Assembly: GCA_938008165.1 (NCBI GenBank)
Contig: CALLLP010000008.1
Span: forward strand, 248,001 to 312,000
Reading direction: 5' to 3'
DNA: 64,000 nt
Source: an uncultured Neomegalonema sp.
GTDB lineage: Bacteria > Pseudomonadota > Alphaproteobacteria > Rhodobacterales > Rhodobacteraceae
The notes under the pieces are model-generated. The model saw nothing but the letters and a program-made list of their open reading frames with translations, did no database searches and was not told the origin of the DNA. Every line of letters starts with the position of its first letter. The first letter of the stretch is position 1. Both the position numbers and the translations under genes were made by a program. This document shows, piece after piece, positions 43,605 through 54,022 of the stretch.

Positions 43605-44522
43605 ATGCCCATCAAAATCCCGTCAGGATTGCCCGCTGAAAAAGTCCTCCGCCACGAGGGCGTGATGCTGATGCGCGAGGATGAAGCGACGCGTCAGGAT
43701 ATTCGCCCGCTGCGCATCGCACTGGTCAACCTGATGCCCGACAAGATCAGAACCGAAGCGCAGATCGCGCGACTGGTGGGGGCCACCCCGCTTCAGATCG
43801 AGCTGACGCTGGTGAGCATGGCCAGCCATACGCCCAAAACCGCCCCGCCCACTCATATGCTGTCATTCTATGAACCCTGGGAAGCGGTCAAGGATACAAA
43901 ATTCGACGGCATGATCGTGACCGGCGCGCCGATCGAGCAGATGCCTTTCGAAGACGTGCGATACTGGCCGGAATTAACGGCATTATTCGAATGGTCACGA
44001 AGCCATGTGCATTCGCTGCTCTCGATTTGCTGGGGCGCCCAGGCGGCGCTCTATCATTTTCACGGCGTTCCGAAACATGACCTCGCGGCAAAGGCATTCG
44101 GCGTCTTTCGTCACCGAAATCTGGACCGATCCTCGCCATATCTGCGCGGATTTTCGGATGATTTCTCGATCCCCGTATCGCGCTGGACCGAGGTAAGGCG
44201 CGCCGATCTGCCCGCCGGGGCCGATCTGGGCGTCTTGATGGAAAGCCCGGAGACGGGCCTGTGCCTTCTGGCGGAATCCAAGGCCAGACGCCTCTACATG
44301 TTCAACCATATCGAATACGACAGCACATCCCTTGGCGAAGAATACGGACGCGACAAGGCGAAGGGAGTCGCCATTTCGATGCCAAAGAACTACTTTCCCA
44401 ATGATGATGATACGCGCGAGCCGGAAAACCGGTGGCGCTCCCACGCCCATCTGTTCTTCGGAAACTGGATCAACGAGATGTACCAGAGCACCCCCTATGA
44501 CGCGAACGAGATTGGCCGATGA
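43605..44522 (+). CDS. metA: homoserine O-acetyltransferase, MetA type
   Basis: First committed step of methionine synthesis. The 305-residue class I glutamine amidotransferase-like fold has the catalytic Cys142 in [15 protein letters not shown] with the catalytic His and Glu, and [12 protein letters not shown] near the N terminus. Residue 111 is Glu (TGAPIEQM), where E. coli MetA has Gly; Glu at this position is known to select acetyl-CoA over succinyl-CoA. So acetylation is inferred. No SAM riboswitch was recognised upstream. The stop is in an ATGA overlap with ppk2. Confidence 0.92.
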   Translation: MPIKIPSGLPAEKVLRHEGVMLMREDEATRQDIRPLRIALVNLMPDKIRTEAQIARLVGATPLQIELTLVSMASHTPKTAPPTHMLSFYEPWEAVKDTKFDGMIVTGAPIEQMPFEDVRYWPELTALFEWSRSHVHSLLSICWGAQAALYHFHGVPKHDLAAKAFGVFRHRNLDRSSPYLRGFSDDFSIPVSRWTEVRRADLPAGADLGVLMESPETGLCLLAESKARRLYMFNHIEYDSTSLGEEYGRDKAKGVAISMPKNYFPNDDDTREPENRWRSHAHLFFGNWINEMYQSTPYDANEIGR

Positions 44523-45406
44523 AGGGCTTTAAGAAGCCATTTGACGGCGAGATCACGCGATTCTTCGAGGAGGATTTCCCCAAGAGCCTGCGCAAAATAG
44601 TCGAGAAGGCGGAGAACAGGGACATCCTCGACCCGGATCATCCCTATGAGAATCGGTGGAAACGGTCGGAATACGAGGAGACGCTTGACGCACTCCAGAT
44701 CGAACTGGCCAAGATGCAACGCTGGATGGTCGAGAGCGGCGAGCGGATTATCATCGTCTTCGAGGGACGCGATGCCGCCGGAAAGGGCGGCACGATTTCG
44801 CGCCTGACGACCAACCTGAACCCGCGCATCGCCCGCGTCGTCGCCCTCTCAAAGCCCTCGGACCGCGAGCGGGGGCAATGGTATTTCCAGCGATATGTCG
44901 CCCATCTACCCACCCGTGGCGAAATGACGATCTTTGACCGATCCTGGTATAACCGGGCCGGGGTCGAGGCGGTGATGGGGTTTTGCAGCCGCTCGGAAAC
45001 GATGAATTTCTTCAATCAGGCCCCGGAATTCGAAACGACGATCATCGAAGACGGCGCGCGCCTGTTCAAGATTTGGCTGACCGTTTCGCGCGCCGAGCAG
45101 ATGCGCCGCTTTCTGGAGCGCGAATCCGATCCGCTCAAACACTGGAAACTGTCGCCCATCGATGTCGCGTCCCTTGGCAAATGGGACGCGTACACCGCCG
45201 CCCGAAACGAGATGTTCGAGCGCACGCACACGGATCATGCCCCTTGGACGCTGATCCGCTCCGATGACAAGCGCCGCGCCAGAGTGGCGGCGATTCGGTC
45301 GATCCTGCATAAACTGCCCTATGACGGCAAAGACGAGGACATCGCCTGCGCGCCCGATCCGCTGATCGCCGATATGACCGGCCTTGCGACAAAGGGAAGC
45401 GGATGA
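44519..45406 (+). CDS. ppk2: polyphosphate kinase 2
   Basis: Single-domain PPK2, 295 residues, using polyphosphate to phosphorylate nucleoside diphosphates (or the reverse). The P-loop [17 protein letters not shown] and the Walker B-lid [12 protein letters not shown] are diagnostic, with [19 protein letters not shown] and [13 protein letters not shown] near the C terminus. The one-domain length is the usual class I form. It is coupled to metA and to bpt by 4-base overlaps, an unusual combination; no ppk1 or ppx is nearby. Confidence 0.92.
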   Translation: MKGFKKPFDGEITRFFEEDFPKSLRKIVEKAENRDILDPDHPYENRWKRSEYEETLDALQIELAKMQRWMVESGERIIIVFEGRDAAGKGGTISRLTTNLNPRIARVVALSKPSDRERGQWYFQRYVAHLPTRGEMTIFDRSWYNRAGVEAVMGFCSRSETMNFFNQAPEFETTIIEDGARLFKIWLTVSRAEQMRRFLERESDPLKHWKLSPIDVASLGKWDAYTAARNEMFERTHTDHAPWTLIRSDDKRRARVAAIRSILHKLPYDGKDEDIACAPDPLIADMTGLATKGSG

Positions 45407-46137
45407 CCCAGCACTTCAAATCATCCCGCCTGCGATTTTACCTGACCGAGCCACAGCCCTGCCCCTATCTGCCCAATCGCGTCGAGCGAAAGATCTTCAC
45501 ACCCCTCAGCGGCGGCCACGCGGCGGATATTGGCGACGAATTGTCTACGAATGGGTTTCGGCGCAGCCAGAATGTCGCTTATCGCCCCCAATGCCCCGGA
45601 TGTAATGCCTGTGTCGCGACCCGGATCATCGCGGCGCAGTACACGGCCTCCCGGCGCGACCGCCGGATCATCCGGCGCAATGACGGATTCAGCCGCAAGG
45701 TCAAGCCAGCCCTGGCGACCGAGGAGCAGTATCAGCTTTTCCGACGATACGTGAAGGCCCGTCATGCCGAGGGCGGCATGGCCGAGATGGACGCCTATGA
45801 TTACGCATCGATGGTCGAGGACAGCACGGTCCGCACTCAGGTCATCGAATACTGGGGCGAGGACGAGGATGGCGATCCGTCGCTGGAGGCCGTATGCCTG
45901 ACCGATGTGATGGCCGACGGCCTGTCGATGGTCTACAGCTTTTTCAATCCCGACCGCGAAAAGGACAGCCCTGGCCGCTTCATCATTCTCGATCATATCG
46001 ACATCGTGAAGGCGCTGGGCCTGTCCTATGTCTATATGGGTTACTGGGTCGATGGGTGCCGGAAGATGCAGTACAAGGTGGATTTTCCGGGTACAGAAGC
46101 TCTGATCGCAGGGCGTTGGCTCGCTCTCGACCGATAG
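45403..46137 (+). CDS. bpt: aspartate/glutamate leucyltransferase (Bpt) of the N-degron pathway
   Basis: Transfers leucine from Leu-tRNA to N-terminal Asp or Glu residues, marking proteins for ClpAP-type degradation. The 244-residue product has FYLTEPQPCPYLPNRVERKIF, the CPGCNACVATRI cysteine cluster, and LDHIDIVKALGLSYVYMGYWVDGCRKMQYK, typical of the Ate1/Bpt family. Length matches bacterial Bpt. It starts in an ATGA overlap with ppk2 and ends the operon. Confidence 0.9.
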   Translation: MTQHFKSSRLRFYLTEPQPCPYLPNRVERKIFTPLSGGHAADIGDELSTNGFRRSQNVAYRPQCPGCNACVATRIIAAQYTASRRDRRIIRRNDGFSRKVKPALATEEQYQLFRRYVKARHAEGGMAEMDAYDYASMVEDSTVRTQVIEYWGEDEDGDPSLEAVCLTDVMADGLSMVYSFFNPDREKDSPGRFIILDHIDIVKALGLSYVYMGYWVDGCRKMQYKVDFPGTEALIAGRWLALDR

Positions 46138-46301
46138 AGTGATCGCCGATTACCTTAATGGTAGAAAGAACAAGGTTAATCTATCGTTGATGGCCTTGCC
46201 CTGCCTACCGCTCCGCTCTAGAGTCTCGCACGAGGCCGTAAGGACACCTGCGGTCAAAGACCCGCCGCTCTGGCGGCAATCCAACGGGGAGATAGAATAG
46301 T

Positions 46302-47393
46302 ATGAAAAGACGCGCATTTCTTCAGGGCGCAGCGGTCGTCGGAGCAGCCGCTCCTTTGGCGGCACCGGCTCTCGCACAGAACAAGGTCGAAATGGCCATC
46401 GTTTCGACATGGCCACGGGACTTTCCCGGCCTCGGCGTCAGCGCCCAGCGTATCGCGGCTCGCATCACCGAGCTGACCGACGGCGAAATCGACGTCACCT
46501 ATTATGCTGCGGGTGAGAAAGTCGGCGCGTTCGACAGCTTTGATGAAGTCGCATCGGGCAACTCTCAGGCATATATCGCCGCTGACTACTACTGGAAGGG
46601 CAAGCATCCCGGTTGGGCACCCTTCACGGCCATTCCCTTCGGTCTCACCTACACCGAAATCGACGCGTGGATCAAATACGCGGGCGGGCAGGAGCTTTGG
46701 GACGAGCTGGCCGGTGAATTCGGCCTCAAGAACTTCGCCTGCGGCAACACGGGCGTGCAGATGGGCGGTTGGTTCAACAAGGAAATCAACAGCGCGGACG
46801 ACCTCAAAGGTCTGAAAATGCGTATTCCGGGCCTCGGCGGCGACGTCATGTCGAAGCTGGGCGCATCGCCGGTATCGCTGCCCGGTGGCCAGATCTTCGA
46901 AAACCTCGTTTCCGGTGCCGTTGACGCGACCGAATGGGTCGGCCCGTATAACGACTACTTCATGAAGTTCTACGAAGCGGCCAAATACTACTACTGGCCC
47001 GGCATGCACGAGCCAGGCTCGCAGCTTGCCCTCGGCATGAACGGCGAGTGGTGGGGCAGCCTGTCGAAGACGCATCAGGCGATCATCGAAGCGGCCGCAA
47101 ACGAAGAAAACGCCCGCCAAATGGCCGAAACCAACGCCAATAACGGTGAGTATCTGACGAAACTCATCGAAGAAAACGGCGTCGAGCTGCGCGAATTCAA
47201 CGACGACGTTTATGACGCCTTCGGTGAAGCCGCCGAAGAAGTCATCGAAGAAGCCCGCGATCACAGCGAGCTGTCGGCACGCATCTTCGACAGCTGCCTT
47301 GCCGCGCGCAAGGATATCGGCGGCTACATGGCGATTGCCGATGTTGCCTATAGCCAGAAGCGCAACCGGGTGGTCGGAATCGAAACCGAATGA
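46302..47393 (+). CDS. TRAP transporter substrate-binding protein (DctP family), second operon
   Basis: A 363-residue periplasmic receptor with a twin-arginine-like signal (MKRRAFLQGAAVVGAAAPLAAPALA-QN). The substrate-binding section has NSADDLKGLKMRIPGLGGDVMSKLG, VSLPGGQIFENLVSG and ATEWVGPYNDYFMKF, the TakP-like core with Arg clamping the carboxylate. Its ligand may be an alpha-keto or other carboxylic acid; it differs clearly from the first DctP. GGGGAGATAG precedes the ATG. A strong hairpin follows before dctQ. Confidence 0.9.
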   Translation: MKRRAFLQGAAVVGAAAPLAAPALAQNKVEMAIVSTWPRDFPGLGVSAQRIAARITELTDGEIDVTYYAAGEKVGAFDSFDEVASGNSQAYIAADYYWKGKHPGWAPFTAIPFGLTYTEIDAWIKYAGGQELWDELAGEFGLKNFACGNTGVQMGGWFNKEINSADDLKGLKMRIPGLGGDVMSKLGASPVSLPGGQIFENLVSGAVDATEWVGPYNDYFMKFYEAAKYYYWPGMHEPGSQLALGMNGEWWGSLSKTHQAIIEAAANEENARQMAETNANNGEYLTKLIEENGVELREFNDDVYDAFGEAAEEVIEEARDHSELSARIFDSCLAARKDIGGYMAIADVAYSQKRNRVVGIETE

Positions 47394-47428
47394 TCCCGGT
47401 CATTCCGGCATAGACGTCTGACACTGAG

Positions 47429-47458
47429 AAGGGGAGCGGGCAATGCCTCGCTCCCCTT
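47429..47458. promoter_or_regulatory. strong intercistronic hairpin between second dctP and dctQ
   Basis: AAGGGGAGCG (47429-47438) and CGCTCCCCTT (47449-47458) pair perfectly over 10 bp; inside the loop GGC and GCC (47439-47441, 47445-47447) extend the stem with one bulged T. No T-tract follows, so it is better read as an mRNA-stabilising or processing hairpin protecting the dctP transcript than as a terminator. It sits where the first TRAP operon has its hairpin. Confidence 0.7.
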
Positions 47459-47519
47459 CCCTCTATCTGCTAGCGCCTGCATCAAGACTGGCGCGCCATA
47501 ATCTACGGAGGAAACCGGC

Positions 47520-48533
47520 ATGGCCGTCACGCAGGATATTGCGATGGACGACAGCAGCTATACATACCGCCCCGCACCGATTATCCGAGGCTTCGGCTGG
47601 TGCACCCTTGCGGTCATGTTCGCGTTTTTGATCAACAATGTTCTGACATTCTGGTGGGGATGGACCGGCGTGGCCCCCTTGCTGGGCATGTCGGATGACG
47701 GCATCGGCTGGCAGGCCATCGTTCAGGCTGCGATCTATGTGGGCGCGGTCTTTATCGCCCTCAAACATACGCGCGACCGGGGCACCGCTCCCTTGCGCGA
47801 CGATTCGGCCACCGTGACGGGCTGGAATACCTTTTTCATCCGCGCGGCCTTTTGGGTCGTGTTTCTGGTCGGCCTTGCGGATATGGCGATTTCGGCGCTG
47901 CGGGTCGAGGGCATGCTGCCCGAGCTTGTGGGCGAGGAAATGGCCTCCAATCTCGGACGATCGCAGTTTCGGGGTTTCTACGTTCACGGGCCTATCGTGC
48001 TGATCGGCATCCTTCTGGCCGCCGTGACGCGGACGCTTGGGTTTATCTGGCTCGCGCTCTTGGTGGTTGTCGCGGAGCTGGCGATCGTGTTCACCCGCTT
48101 CGTCTTTTCCTACGAACAGGCGTATATGGGTGATCTGGTCCGTTTCTGGTACGCGGCCCTCTTTCTCTTTGCGAGCGCCTATACGCTGCTTGAGGACGGC
48201 CATGTGCGGGTCGATGTGTTCTATGCGGGTTTCGCCCGGCGCAACAAGGCGCTGGTCAATTCGGTCGGATCGATTCTGCTGGGGATGACCCTGTGCTGGA
48301 CCGTGATCCTGCTGGGCATGTGGAGCAAATCGAGCATCATCAACAGCCCGATTCTCGTCTATGAAGTCACGCAATCGGGCTTTGGTCTGTATCTGAAATA
48401 CTTCATGGCCGGATTTCTCGCAGTCTTTGCCATCTCGATGATGATGCAATTCGTCGCGATGCTGTTCGAGGCATCCGCCGACCGGCGCGGTGAGCCGGGC
48501 GGACGCGACCTCAATACCGACATCATCCACTGA
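47520..48533 (+). CDS. enlarged TRAP small permease subunit (DctQ family)
   Basis: A 337-residue protein, well above the 160-200 of ordinary DctQ, with about eight predicted membrane segments instead of four. The C-terminal half (from about residue 160: VVAELAIVFTRFVFSYEQ, TLLEDGHVRVDVFYAGF) resembles a normal DctQ; the N-terminal half adds about four more segments of unknown use. GGAGG precedes the ATG at 47520. It is followed 24 bases later by an enlarged DctM, so both membrane subunits are larger than normal. Confidence 0.82.
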   Translation: MAVTQDIAMDDSSYTYRPAPIIRGFGWCTLAVMFAFLINNVLTFWWGWTGVAPLLGMSDDGIGWQAIVQAAIYVGAVFIALKHTRDRGTAPLRDDSATVTGWNTFFIRAAFWVVFLVGLADMAISALRVEGMLPELVGEEMASNLGRSQFRGFYVHGPIVLIGILLAAVTRTLGFIWLALLVVVAELAIVFTRFVFSYEQAYMGDLVRFWYAALFLFASAYTLLEDGHVRVDVFYAGFARRNKALVNSVGSILLGMTLCWTVILLGMWSKSSIINSPILVYEVTQSGFGLYLKYFMAGFLAVFAISMMMQFVAMLFEASADRRGEPGGRDLNTDIIH

Positions 48534-48557
48534 TCTCCCCTTTCGACGAGGCATTCG

Positions 48558-51206
48558 ATGGAACTCTACTTCCTTGCCCTTCTGGTTGTTCTGATGGTTC
48601 TCGCCCTTGCGTCGGGCTATCCTGTGGCCTTCGCCCTGCCCGGCTCCGCGATCCTGACCATCTCGGTGGCGGCGGTCGCCGGATATTTTGGCGCGGGGGA
48701 TACGGGGGCCTATTTCGCTGAAGGCGGCGGACCGTCGGAATGGCTCAGCGCGGGGGTCACAAACTTTCGCGGCGTGTATTGGGAGGTGGAGCGCGATACC
48801 CTGATCGCGATTCCACTGTTCATCTTCATGGGCATCATGCTTCAGCGGTCGAAGATCGCCGAAGACCTGCTCGTCACGATGGCGCAGCTATTCGGCCCGA
48901 TCCCCGGTGGTCTGGGGATTTCGGTGGTCTTCGTCGGGGCGTTGCTCGCGGCGACGACGGGGATCGTCGGGGCGACCGTGGTGGCGATGGGGCTGATTTC
49001 GCTGCCCGCCATGCTCAGCCGCAATTATTCCCCGGCACTGGCCAGCGGCACGATCTGCGCTTCCGGCACGCTGGGCCAGATCATCCCGCCCTCCATCGTC
49101 CTCATCATCCTTGCGGACCAATTGGCCAGCGCGGTCGATCAAGCGGGCACGGCGCGCAAGGAGCTGTATAAATCCTCGACCGGCGATCTGACGATGCCTT
49201 CCGAATTCGGGGTCGTCTCGACGAGTGCGGGGGACATGTTCCTCGGCGCGTTCGTGCCCGGCCTGTTGCTCGTCGCGCTCTATATGCTGTTCATCCTCGG
49301 ATTCGCGTTTCTGCGCCCGAAATATGCGCCCGCCGTCCATTACGAAGGCAAGTTCGACGCGCGTTTCTGGGGCAAGGTCTTCGTGACCCTTGTGCCGCCT
49401 CTGGCCTTGATCTTCCTCGTCCTCGGCTCGATCATCGCCGGGATCGCGACGGTAAACCAAGCGGGGGCCATCGGCGCGGCGGGGGCCATGATCATGGCCG
49501 GATATCGCCTCAAACAAGGCTCGGTGCTGGCCTTCGCCCCGGCGCTTATGGCTCTGGGCGCGATGGCCGCCATCATCTACATCACCGGCAATTACGACAC
49601 GAATATCAAGAATATCAGCAGCGCCGAAGACGCCTTCGGAATCAAGGCCGCGCTGATTGCCGTCGGGGTTCTGATCCTCGCGCTCATCTGGAGCGGCTGG
49701 CGCGTCTTCATGATCGAGGATACCCTGCGCGGCGTGATGATCGAAACGGCGAAGACGACTTCGCTGGTCTTCATCATCCTGCTTGGGGCGGCAATGCTGA
49801 CCTCCGCCTTCCGCGCCTTTGGCGGAGAGGAGCTGGTCAAGCATTTCCTCAATACCCTGCCCGGTGGATTCTGGACGCAATTCATCATCGTGATGGCCGT
49901 CATCTTCGTGCTCGGTTTCTTCCTTGATTTCATCGAGATCGCCGTGGTCGTGGTGCCGATCGTAGCGCCCATCCTGCTGGCCGATCCCAGCGCCAACGTG
50001 ACCGCCGTATGGCTGGGTGTGATGATCGGCCTGAATATCCAGACCTCGTTCCTGACGCCACCCTTTGGATTTGCGCTGTTCTACCTGCGCGGAGTCGCGC
50101 CGCCTTCGGTGAAGACCACGCAGATCTATAAGGGCGTCGTGGCGTTTATCGGATTGCAGCTACTTGCCCTAACGATTGTCGGGTTCAATCCGACGCTGGT
50201 GAACTACCTGCCGAACCGTCTGTCACTGACCTCCGAAAACGCGCCCCCACCCCTGAATCCAAAGCTGCAATATTGCATGGAAAACTACGTGTCCGAGCAA
50301 TTCGAGACCGAAGGCCCCAATCTGCTCAAGGTCATCGCAGAGGCCAAGGGGCTGGATATTTCGAGCCTGCCAAAAAGCCTGCGCGGGGATGTTGAGGATG
50401 CGTTCGAGAATGCGGAAAGCACCTTCGCCTCGATGGCCGCGATCAAGGCCGCCGAACGGGAAGTCGAATCGCGTGCCGAAGCCTATCGACCCCTGCATGT
50501 CGAAGTTCGCTCCCTGACCCGCCGCATCGATCAGATCGACGACGAACTGGCCGATCTGGCCACCGATCTGCGCCGGGCCGAAGACGAAGACGTCAAGGCG
50601 ACAATGGAAACGCATATCGCGGAACTGGAAGCCGAAAAGGCTTCGCTGGAAGCCAAGATCCCCGGTGAGTGGGAAGGCGCGCATGAGGACTTCAAGGTTC
50701 TCACAAAAGCCGAAAGCGATGCCCGCCGCCTGTATCGCCGCCAATCCGACAATGCCTATGAACCGATTGTCGAGGCGGTCAATGTCATCGGCGGTGTGGA
50801 TATCTTGGCCGAACAGCGCGATATTCTGATGGCGCTGAAAACCGACCTGCCCGGTCTGGACAAGGATACCGCCATCGAGCGCATCAAGGAGACCGAACGC
50901 GCGATGAGCGCCGCCCCCGACACGAACGACATCCGCAAACCGCTGAGCAAAGCCCGCCGCGAATACCGCCGCACGCCGGATATGGAAAAGGTGATGGCCT
51001 TTGTCGACGAGGCCATCGATACCTATGACGGTGAAGTGACCTGGCGTCAGCAGGCACAGGGCGACCTGTTGCCCGGTTTCGAGAAATATACGGCGGCTCT
51101 GGCCAATACCATCGGCCTGCGCAAGCAACCGCAGCTACCGCGTGAACAAGCGCTCTACGTCGCCGCCTGTTCCTCGGAGCACCGGAACATCTCGCTGAGC
51201 TTCTGA
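48558..51206 (+). CDS. TRAP large permease (DctM family) with a C-terminal extension of about 330 residues
   Basis: An 882-residue fusion-like protein. Residues 1-553 are the DctM permease ([79 protein letters not shown]) with an insertion near 340-390. Residues 554-882 are soluble and highly charged: a probable coiled coil around 633-704 ([21 protein letters not shown]) and further helices to the C terminus. The extension has no obvious domain match. It ends in a TGATG overlap with trmFO. The enlarged dctQ upstream suggests the pair evolved together. Confidence 0.83.
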   Translation: MELYFLALLVVLMVLALASGYPVAFALPGSAILTISVAAVAGYFGAGDTGAYFAEGGGPSEWLSAGVTNFRGVYWEVERDTLIAIPLFIFMGIMLQRSKIAEDLLVTMAQLFGPIPGGLGISVVFVGALLAATTGIVGATVVAMGLISLPAMLSRNYSPALASGTICASGTLGQIIPPSIVLIILADQLASAVDQAGTARKELYKSSTGDLTMPSEFGVVSTSAGDMFLGAFVPGLLLVALYMLFILGFAFLRPKYAPAVHYEGKFDARFWGKVFVTLVPPLALIFLVLGSIIAGIATVNQAGAIGAAGAMIMAGYRLKQGSVLAFAPALMALGAMAAIIYITGNYDTNIKNISSAEDAFGIKAALIAVGVLILALIWSGWRVFMIEDTLRGVMIETAKTTSLVFIILLGAAMLTSAFRAFGGEELVKHFLNTLPGGFWTQFIIVMAVIFVLGFFLDFIEIAVVVVPIVAPILLADPSANVTAVWLGVMIGLNIQTSFLTPPFGFALFYLRGVAPPSVKTTQIYKGVVAFIGLQLLALTIVGFNPTLVNYLPNRLSLTSENAPPPLNPKLQYCMENYVSEQFETEGPNLLKVIAEAKGLDISSLPKSLRGDVEDAFENAESTFASMAAIKAAEREVESRAEAYRPLHVEVRSLTRRIDQIDDELADLATDLRRAEDEDVKATMETHIAELEAEKASLEAKIPGEWEGAHEDFKVLTKAESDARRLYRRQSDNAYEPIVEAVNVIGGVDILAEQRDILMALKTDLPGLDKDTAIERIKETERAMSAAPDTNDIRKPLSKARREYRRTPDMEKVMAFVDEAIDTYDGEVTWRQQAQGDLLPGFEKYTAALANTIGLRKQPQLPREQALYVAACSSEHRNISLSF

Positions 51207-52570
51207 TGGTGGATCCGATCCACATCATCGGCGGCGGCATGGCGGGGTCTGAGGCCGCATGGCAGGCCGCCGAGCGCGGGGTGCCGGTCGTGCTGCACGA
51301 AATGCGCCCCGACCGGGGCACCCATGCTCACCAGACGGACGGGCTGGCCGAACTGGTCTGCTCCAATTCGTTCCGGTCTGACGATCACGAAACCAATGCC
51401 GTCGGCCTGCTCCACCATGAGATGCGCGAGGCCGGATCGCTGATCATGCGCATGGCCGATGCGAATGCCCTGCCTGCCGGGGGGGCATTGGCGGTCGATC
51501 GCGATGGCTTTTCGGCGGCTGTGACCGACGCCTTGGCCGCGCATCCGAACATCACGCTCGAACGCGGCGAAATCGAAGGGCTGCCGCCCGCCGAGTGGCG
51601 CAACGTCATCATCGCCACCGGGCCGCTGACCTCTCCCGCGCTGGCCGAGGGGATCGGCACGCTGACCGGCACCGAAAGCCTTGCCTTCTTCGACGCCATC
51701 GCGCCCATCATCCATGCCGACAGCATCGATCTGTCAAAGGCATGGTTCCAGTCCCGCTATGACAAAGGCGAGACCGAGGCGGAGCGCACAGCCTATCTCA
51801 ACTGTCCACTGACCCGCGAGCAATACGAGGATTTTATCGATGCCCTGCTCGCCGCGCCCAAGACCGAATTCAAGGAGTGGGAACAAGACACGCCCTATTT
51901 CGAAGGATGCCTGCCCATCGAAGTAATGGCCGAACGGGGCCGCGAAACCCTGCGCTTCGGGCCGCTCAAGCCCGTGGGCCTGACCAATGCCCATGAACCG
52001 ACCGTCAAGCCCTATGCGGTCGTGCAGCTTCGGCGCGAGAATGCGCTGGGAACGCTGATGAACCTCGTGGGCTTCCAGACCAAGATGAAATATGGTGCCC
52101 AAGCCGAGGTATTGCGCACAATCCCCGGTCTCGAACAGGCGGAATTCGCGCGGCTGGGCGGCATCCACCGCAACACCTTCATCAATTCCCCCGTCTTGCT
52201 GGATGGCACCATGCGCCTCAAAGCCGATCCGCGCCTGCGCTTTGCGGGGCAGATCACGGGGGTCGAAGGCTATGTCGAATCGGCGGCGATGGGCTTGCTG
52301 GCCGGTCGGTTCTCGGCCGCCGATGTCACGGGCGCATCGCAGGAAATACCGCCGCTCGAAACATCCCACGGGGCCTTGCTCAACCACATCACCGGCGGCG
52401 CGGAGGCCGAGACTTTCCAGCCCATGAACGCCAATTTCGGCCTGTTCCCGCCCCTCACCGACGATGTGCGCAAAGGACGGCGGGGCAAGAAAGACCGCCA
52501 GCGCGCCTATACCGACCGCGCCAAGGCCGCTTGGGCCGAATGGCTGCATGACAAGAAGGCAGCGGCATGA
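51206..52570 (+). CDS. trmFO: folate/FAD-dependent tRNA (m5U54) methyltransferase TrmFO
   Basis: Methylates U54 of tRNA using methylene-THF and FADH2. The 454-residue product has [15 protein letters not shown] (FAD loop), [35 protein letters not shown]-like [13 protein letters not shown] and [16 protein letters not shown] at the C terminus, all typical of TrmFO. The ATG at 51206 overlaps the stop of the DctM fusion by 1 base, which is uncommon for a tRNA modification gene. It is coupled by ATGA to a methyltransferase. Confidence 0.94.
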   Translation: MVDPIHIIGGGMAGSEAAWQAAERGVPVVLHEMRPDRGTHAHQTDGLAELVCSNSFRSDDHETNAVGLLHHEMREAGSLIMRMADANALPAGGALAVDRDGFSAAVTDALAAHPNITLERGEIEGLPPAEWRNVIIATGPLTSPALAEGIGTLTGTESLAFFDAIAPIIHADSIDLSKAWFQSRYDKGETEAERTAYLNCPLTREQYEDFIDALLAAPKTEFKEWEQDTPYFEGCLPIEVMAERGRETLRFGPLKPVGLTNAHEPTVKPYAVVQLRRENALGTLMNLVGFQTKMKYGAQAEVLRTIPGLEQAEFARLGGIHRNTFINSPVLLDGTMRLKADPRLRFAGQITGVEGYVESAAMGLLAGRFSAADVTGASQEIPPLETSHGALLNHITGGAEAETFQPMNANFGLFPPLTDDVRKGRRGKKDRQRAYTDRAKAAWAEWLHDKKAAA

Positions 52571-53178
52571 GTGGCGAGGATTTCTTCGACGATATCTACA
52601 GCTTGACCAGCGCCGAGGATACGGCGGCCCATTATGCCAAATTCGCCAACCGCTACGAAGCGGCGATGCGCGAGAATGGATATTGCACCCCCGCCCGCTG
52701 TGCCGAGGCCCTGCGCGATGCGGGGATTGCGTCCGAAACGTTGATTCTCGACATCGGCTGTGGGACTGGGATGAGCGGCGAAGCCCTGCGCGATGCGGGC
52801 TATGCCGCGCTGGACGGCACTGATTTTTCGGCTGAAATGCTGGCGATCGCACAACATAAGGGACTGTATGGCAAGCTCTGGCAAGGCGATCTCACCGCTC
52901 TGCCGGAGGATATGCGCTATCATGCAGCGGTGGCAGCGGGTGTTCTGAACCCGGCCCATGCCCCCGCAAGCGTGCTGGACGAGGTGCTCGCGCGGCTGGA
53001 GCCGGGCGGCGTATTCGTGTTTTCGCTCAACGACCACGCCATCGTGGATGGCAGCTATGAGGGCCGGGTCCACGAATTACTGGATTCGGGCGGGGCGGAA
53101 TTGCTGCACCGCGAATACGGCGATCATATGCCGGGGCAAGACCTGAGCGCTTGGGTTCTGGCTCTGAGACGGCGATAA
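52567..53178 (+). CDS. class I SAM-dependent methyltransferase
   Basis: A 203-residue Rossmann methyltransferase. [19 protein letters not shown] is motif I for AdoMet binding, [14 protein letters not shown] motif II, and [40 protein letters not shown] motif III/IV. The N-terminal [23 protein letters not shown] resembles small-molecule methyltransferases. It follows trmFO by ATGA overlap, the last gene of this plus-strand run; substrate unknown. Confidence 0.82.
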   Translation: MSGEDFFDDIYSLTSAEDTAAHYAKFANRYEAAMRENGYCTPARCAEALRDAGIASETLILDIGCGTGMSGEALRDAGYAALDGTDFSAEMLAIAQHKGLYGKLWQGDLTALPEDMRYHAAVAAGVLNPAHAPASVLDEVLARLEPGGVFVFSLNDHAIVDGSYEGRVHELLDSGGAELLHREYGDHMPGQDLSAWVLALRRR

Positions 53179-53203
53179 AGCGATCACGGCAATCGCGCCG
53201 CCG

Positions 53204-54022
53204 TCACCAGCGCCCCGTCACCCCCCGCCAGACATTCGATAGATTCGCGCGAAACGGCGATGGCTCCGCCCCGGCCAGATCGCCAAGCGTTGCCGATTTG
53301 CGCATCATCCCCGCGAGTATCCGATCGGCCCTTGGCACTTCGAGAAAGGCAGGCGCGGTCTTTTTGCAGATCCCCCGCCGCCCTGCCCGCGCCCGTGCAA
53401 GGCTGTCCCGGCCCGCCGACGCAAGCGCGTGCACCTGCGCCGCGAAAGCCGCATCCGCCTGCCCCTCGCGCAAGGCGCGCCAATTGGCGGCGCAGGGCAC
53501 AGGATTACCGCCCTGCATCGCAAGAGCAGGCACAGCGGCTAAATAGCGCGCGGTGCCGATCCCGTATCCCGCATCGAGCGCCAGATCATCCGCCTCCCCC
53601 CCCAGTGCCCGCATGGCAAGCTGGGTGAGTGACCCGGCCGTATCGCGCAGATACCCGGTCAGCGCCGCTTTATCGGCGGGGAAATCCGGGTCGAGATCGA
53701 AACCCCGCGCATCGATCAGCGCATCGAGCGGCCCGCGCGGCAAATCCGCCGATCGCACGATGGCACAGAGCGGCTCCACCACCTCATGTCGCCGCACGGC
53801 CCCGCCGCCATAGATCATGTCCAGGCTGTCGCGCCACCATTGCAGCCGGATTTCGCCGATCATCGGTTCGGAAACCATCGGCGCGATCTTTGCTACTTCG
53901 AGATTGAAAGCATAGAGCGCGAACAGACCCTCCCGCGCATCGGGGGGCGCGAAAAGGGCGGTGCGAAAGCGCATCGGGTCGCCCTTGCGCACCGCCTCGC
54001 CACAGGGCGATAGGGCGCTCAC
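53204..54022 (-). CDS. squalene/phytoene synthase-family protein, apparently lacking catalytic Asp motifs
   Basis: A 272-residue member of the isoprenoid synthase family, like NDUFAF6. The opening FRTALFAPPDAREGLFALYAFNLEVAKIAPMVSEPMIGEIRLQWWRDSLD aligns with the first helix pair, but where phytoene synthases have DDxxD the sequence reads NLEVA. The second metal motif is replaced by YGIGTARYLAAVPALA. It is therefore probably not a prenyl synthase; a role in complex I assembly as in mitochondria is an analogy. ATGA overlap with cimA. Confidence 0.78.
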   Translation of the reverse strand: MSALSPCGEAVRKGDPMRFRTALFAPPDAREGLFALYAFNLEVAKIAPMVSEPMIGEIRLQWWRDSLDMIYGGGAVRRHEVVEPLCAIVRSADLPRGPLDALIDARGFDLDPDFPADKAALTGYLRDTAGSLTQLAMRALGGEADDLALDAGYGIGTARYLAAVPALAMQGGNPVPCAANWRALREGQADAAFAAQVHALASAGRDSLARARAGRRGICKKTAPAFLEVPRADRILAGMMRKSATLGDLAGAEPSPFRANLSNVWRGVTGRW

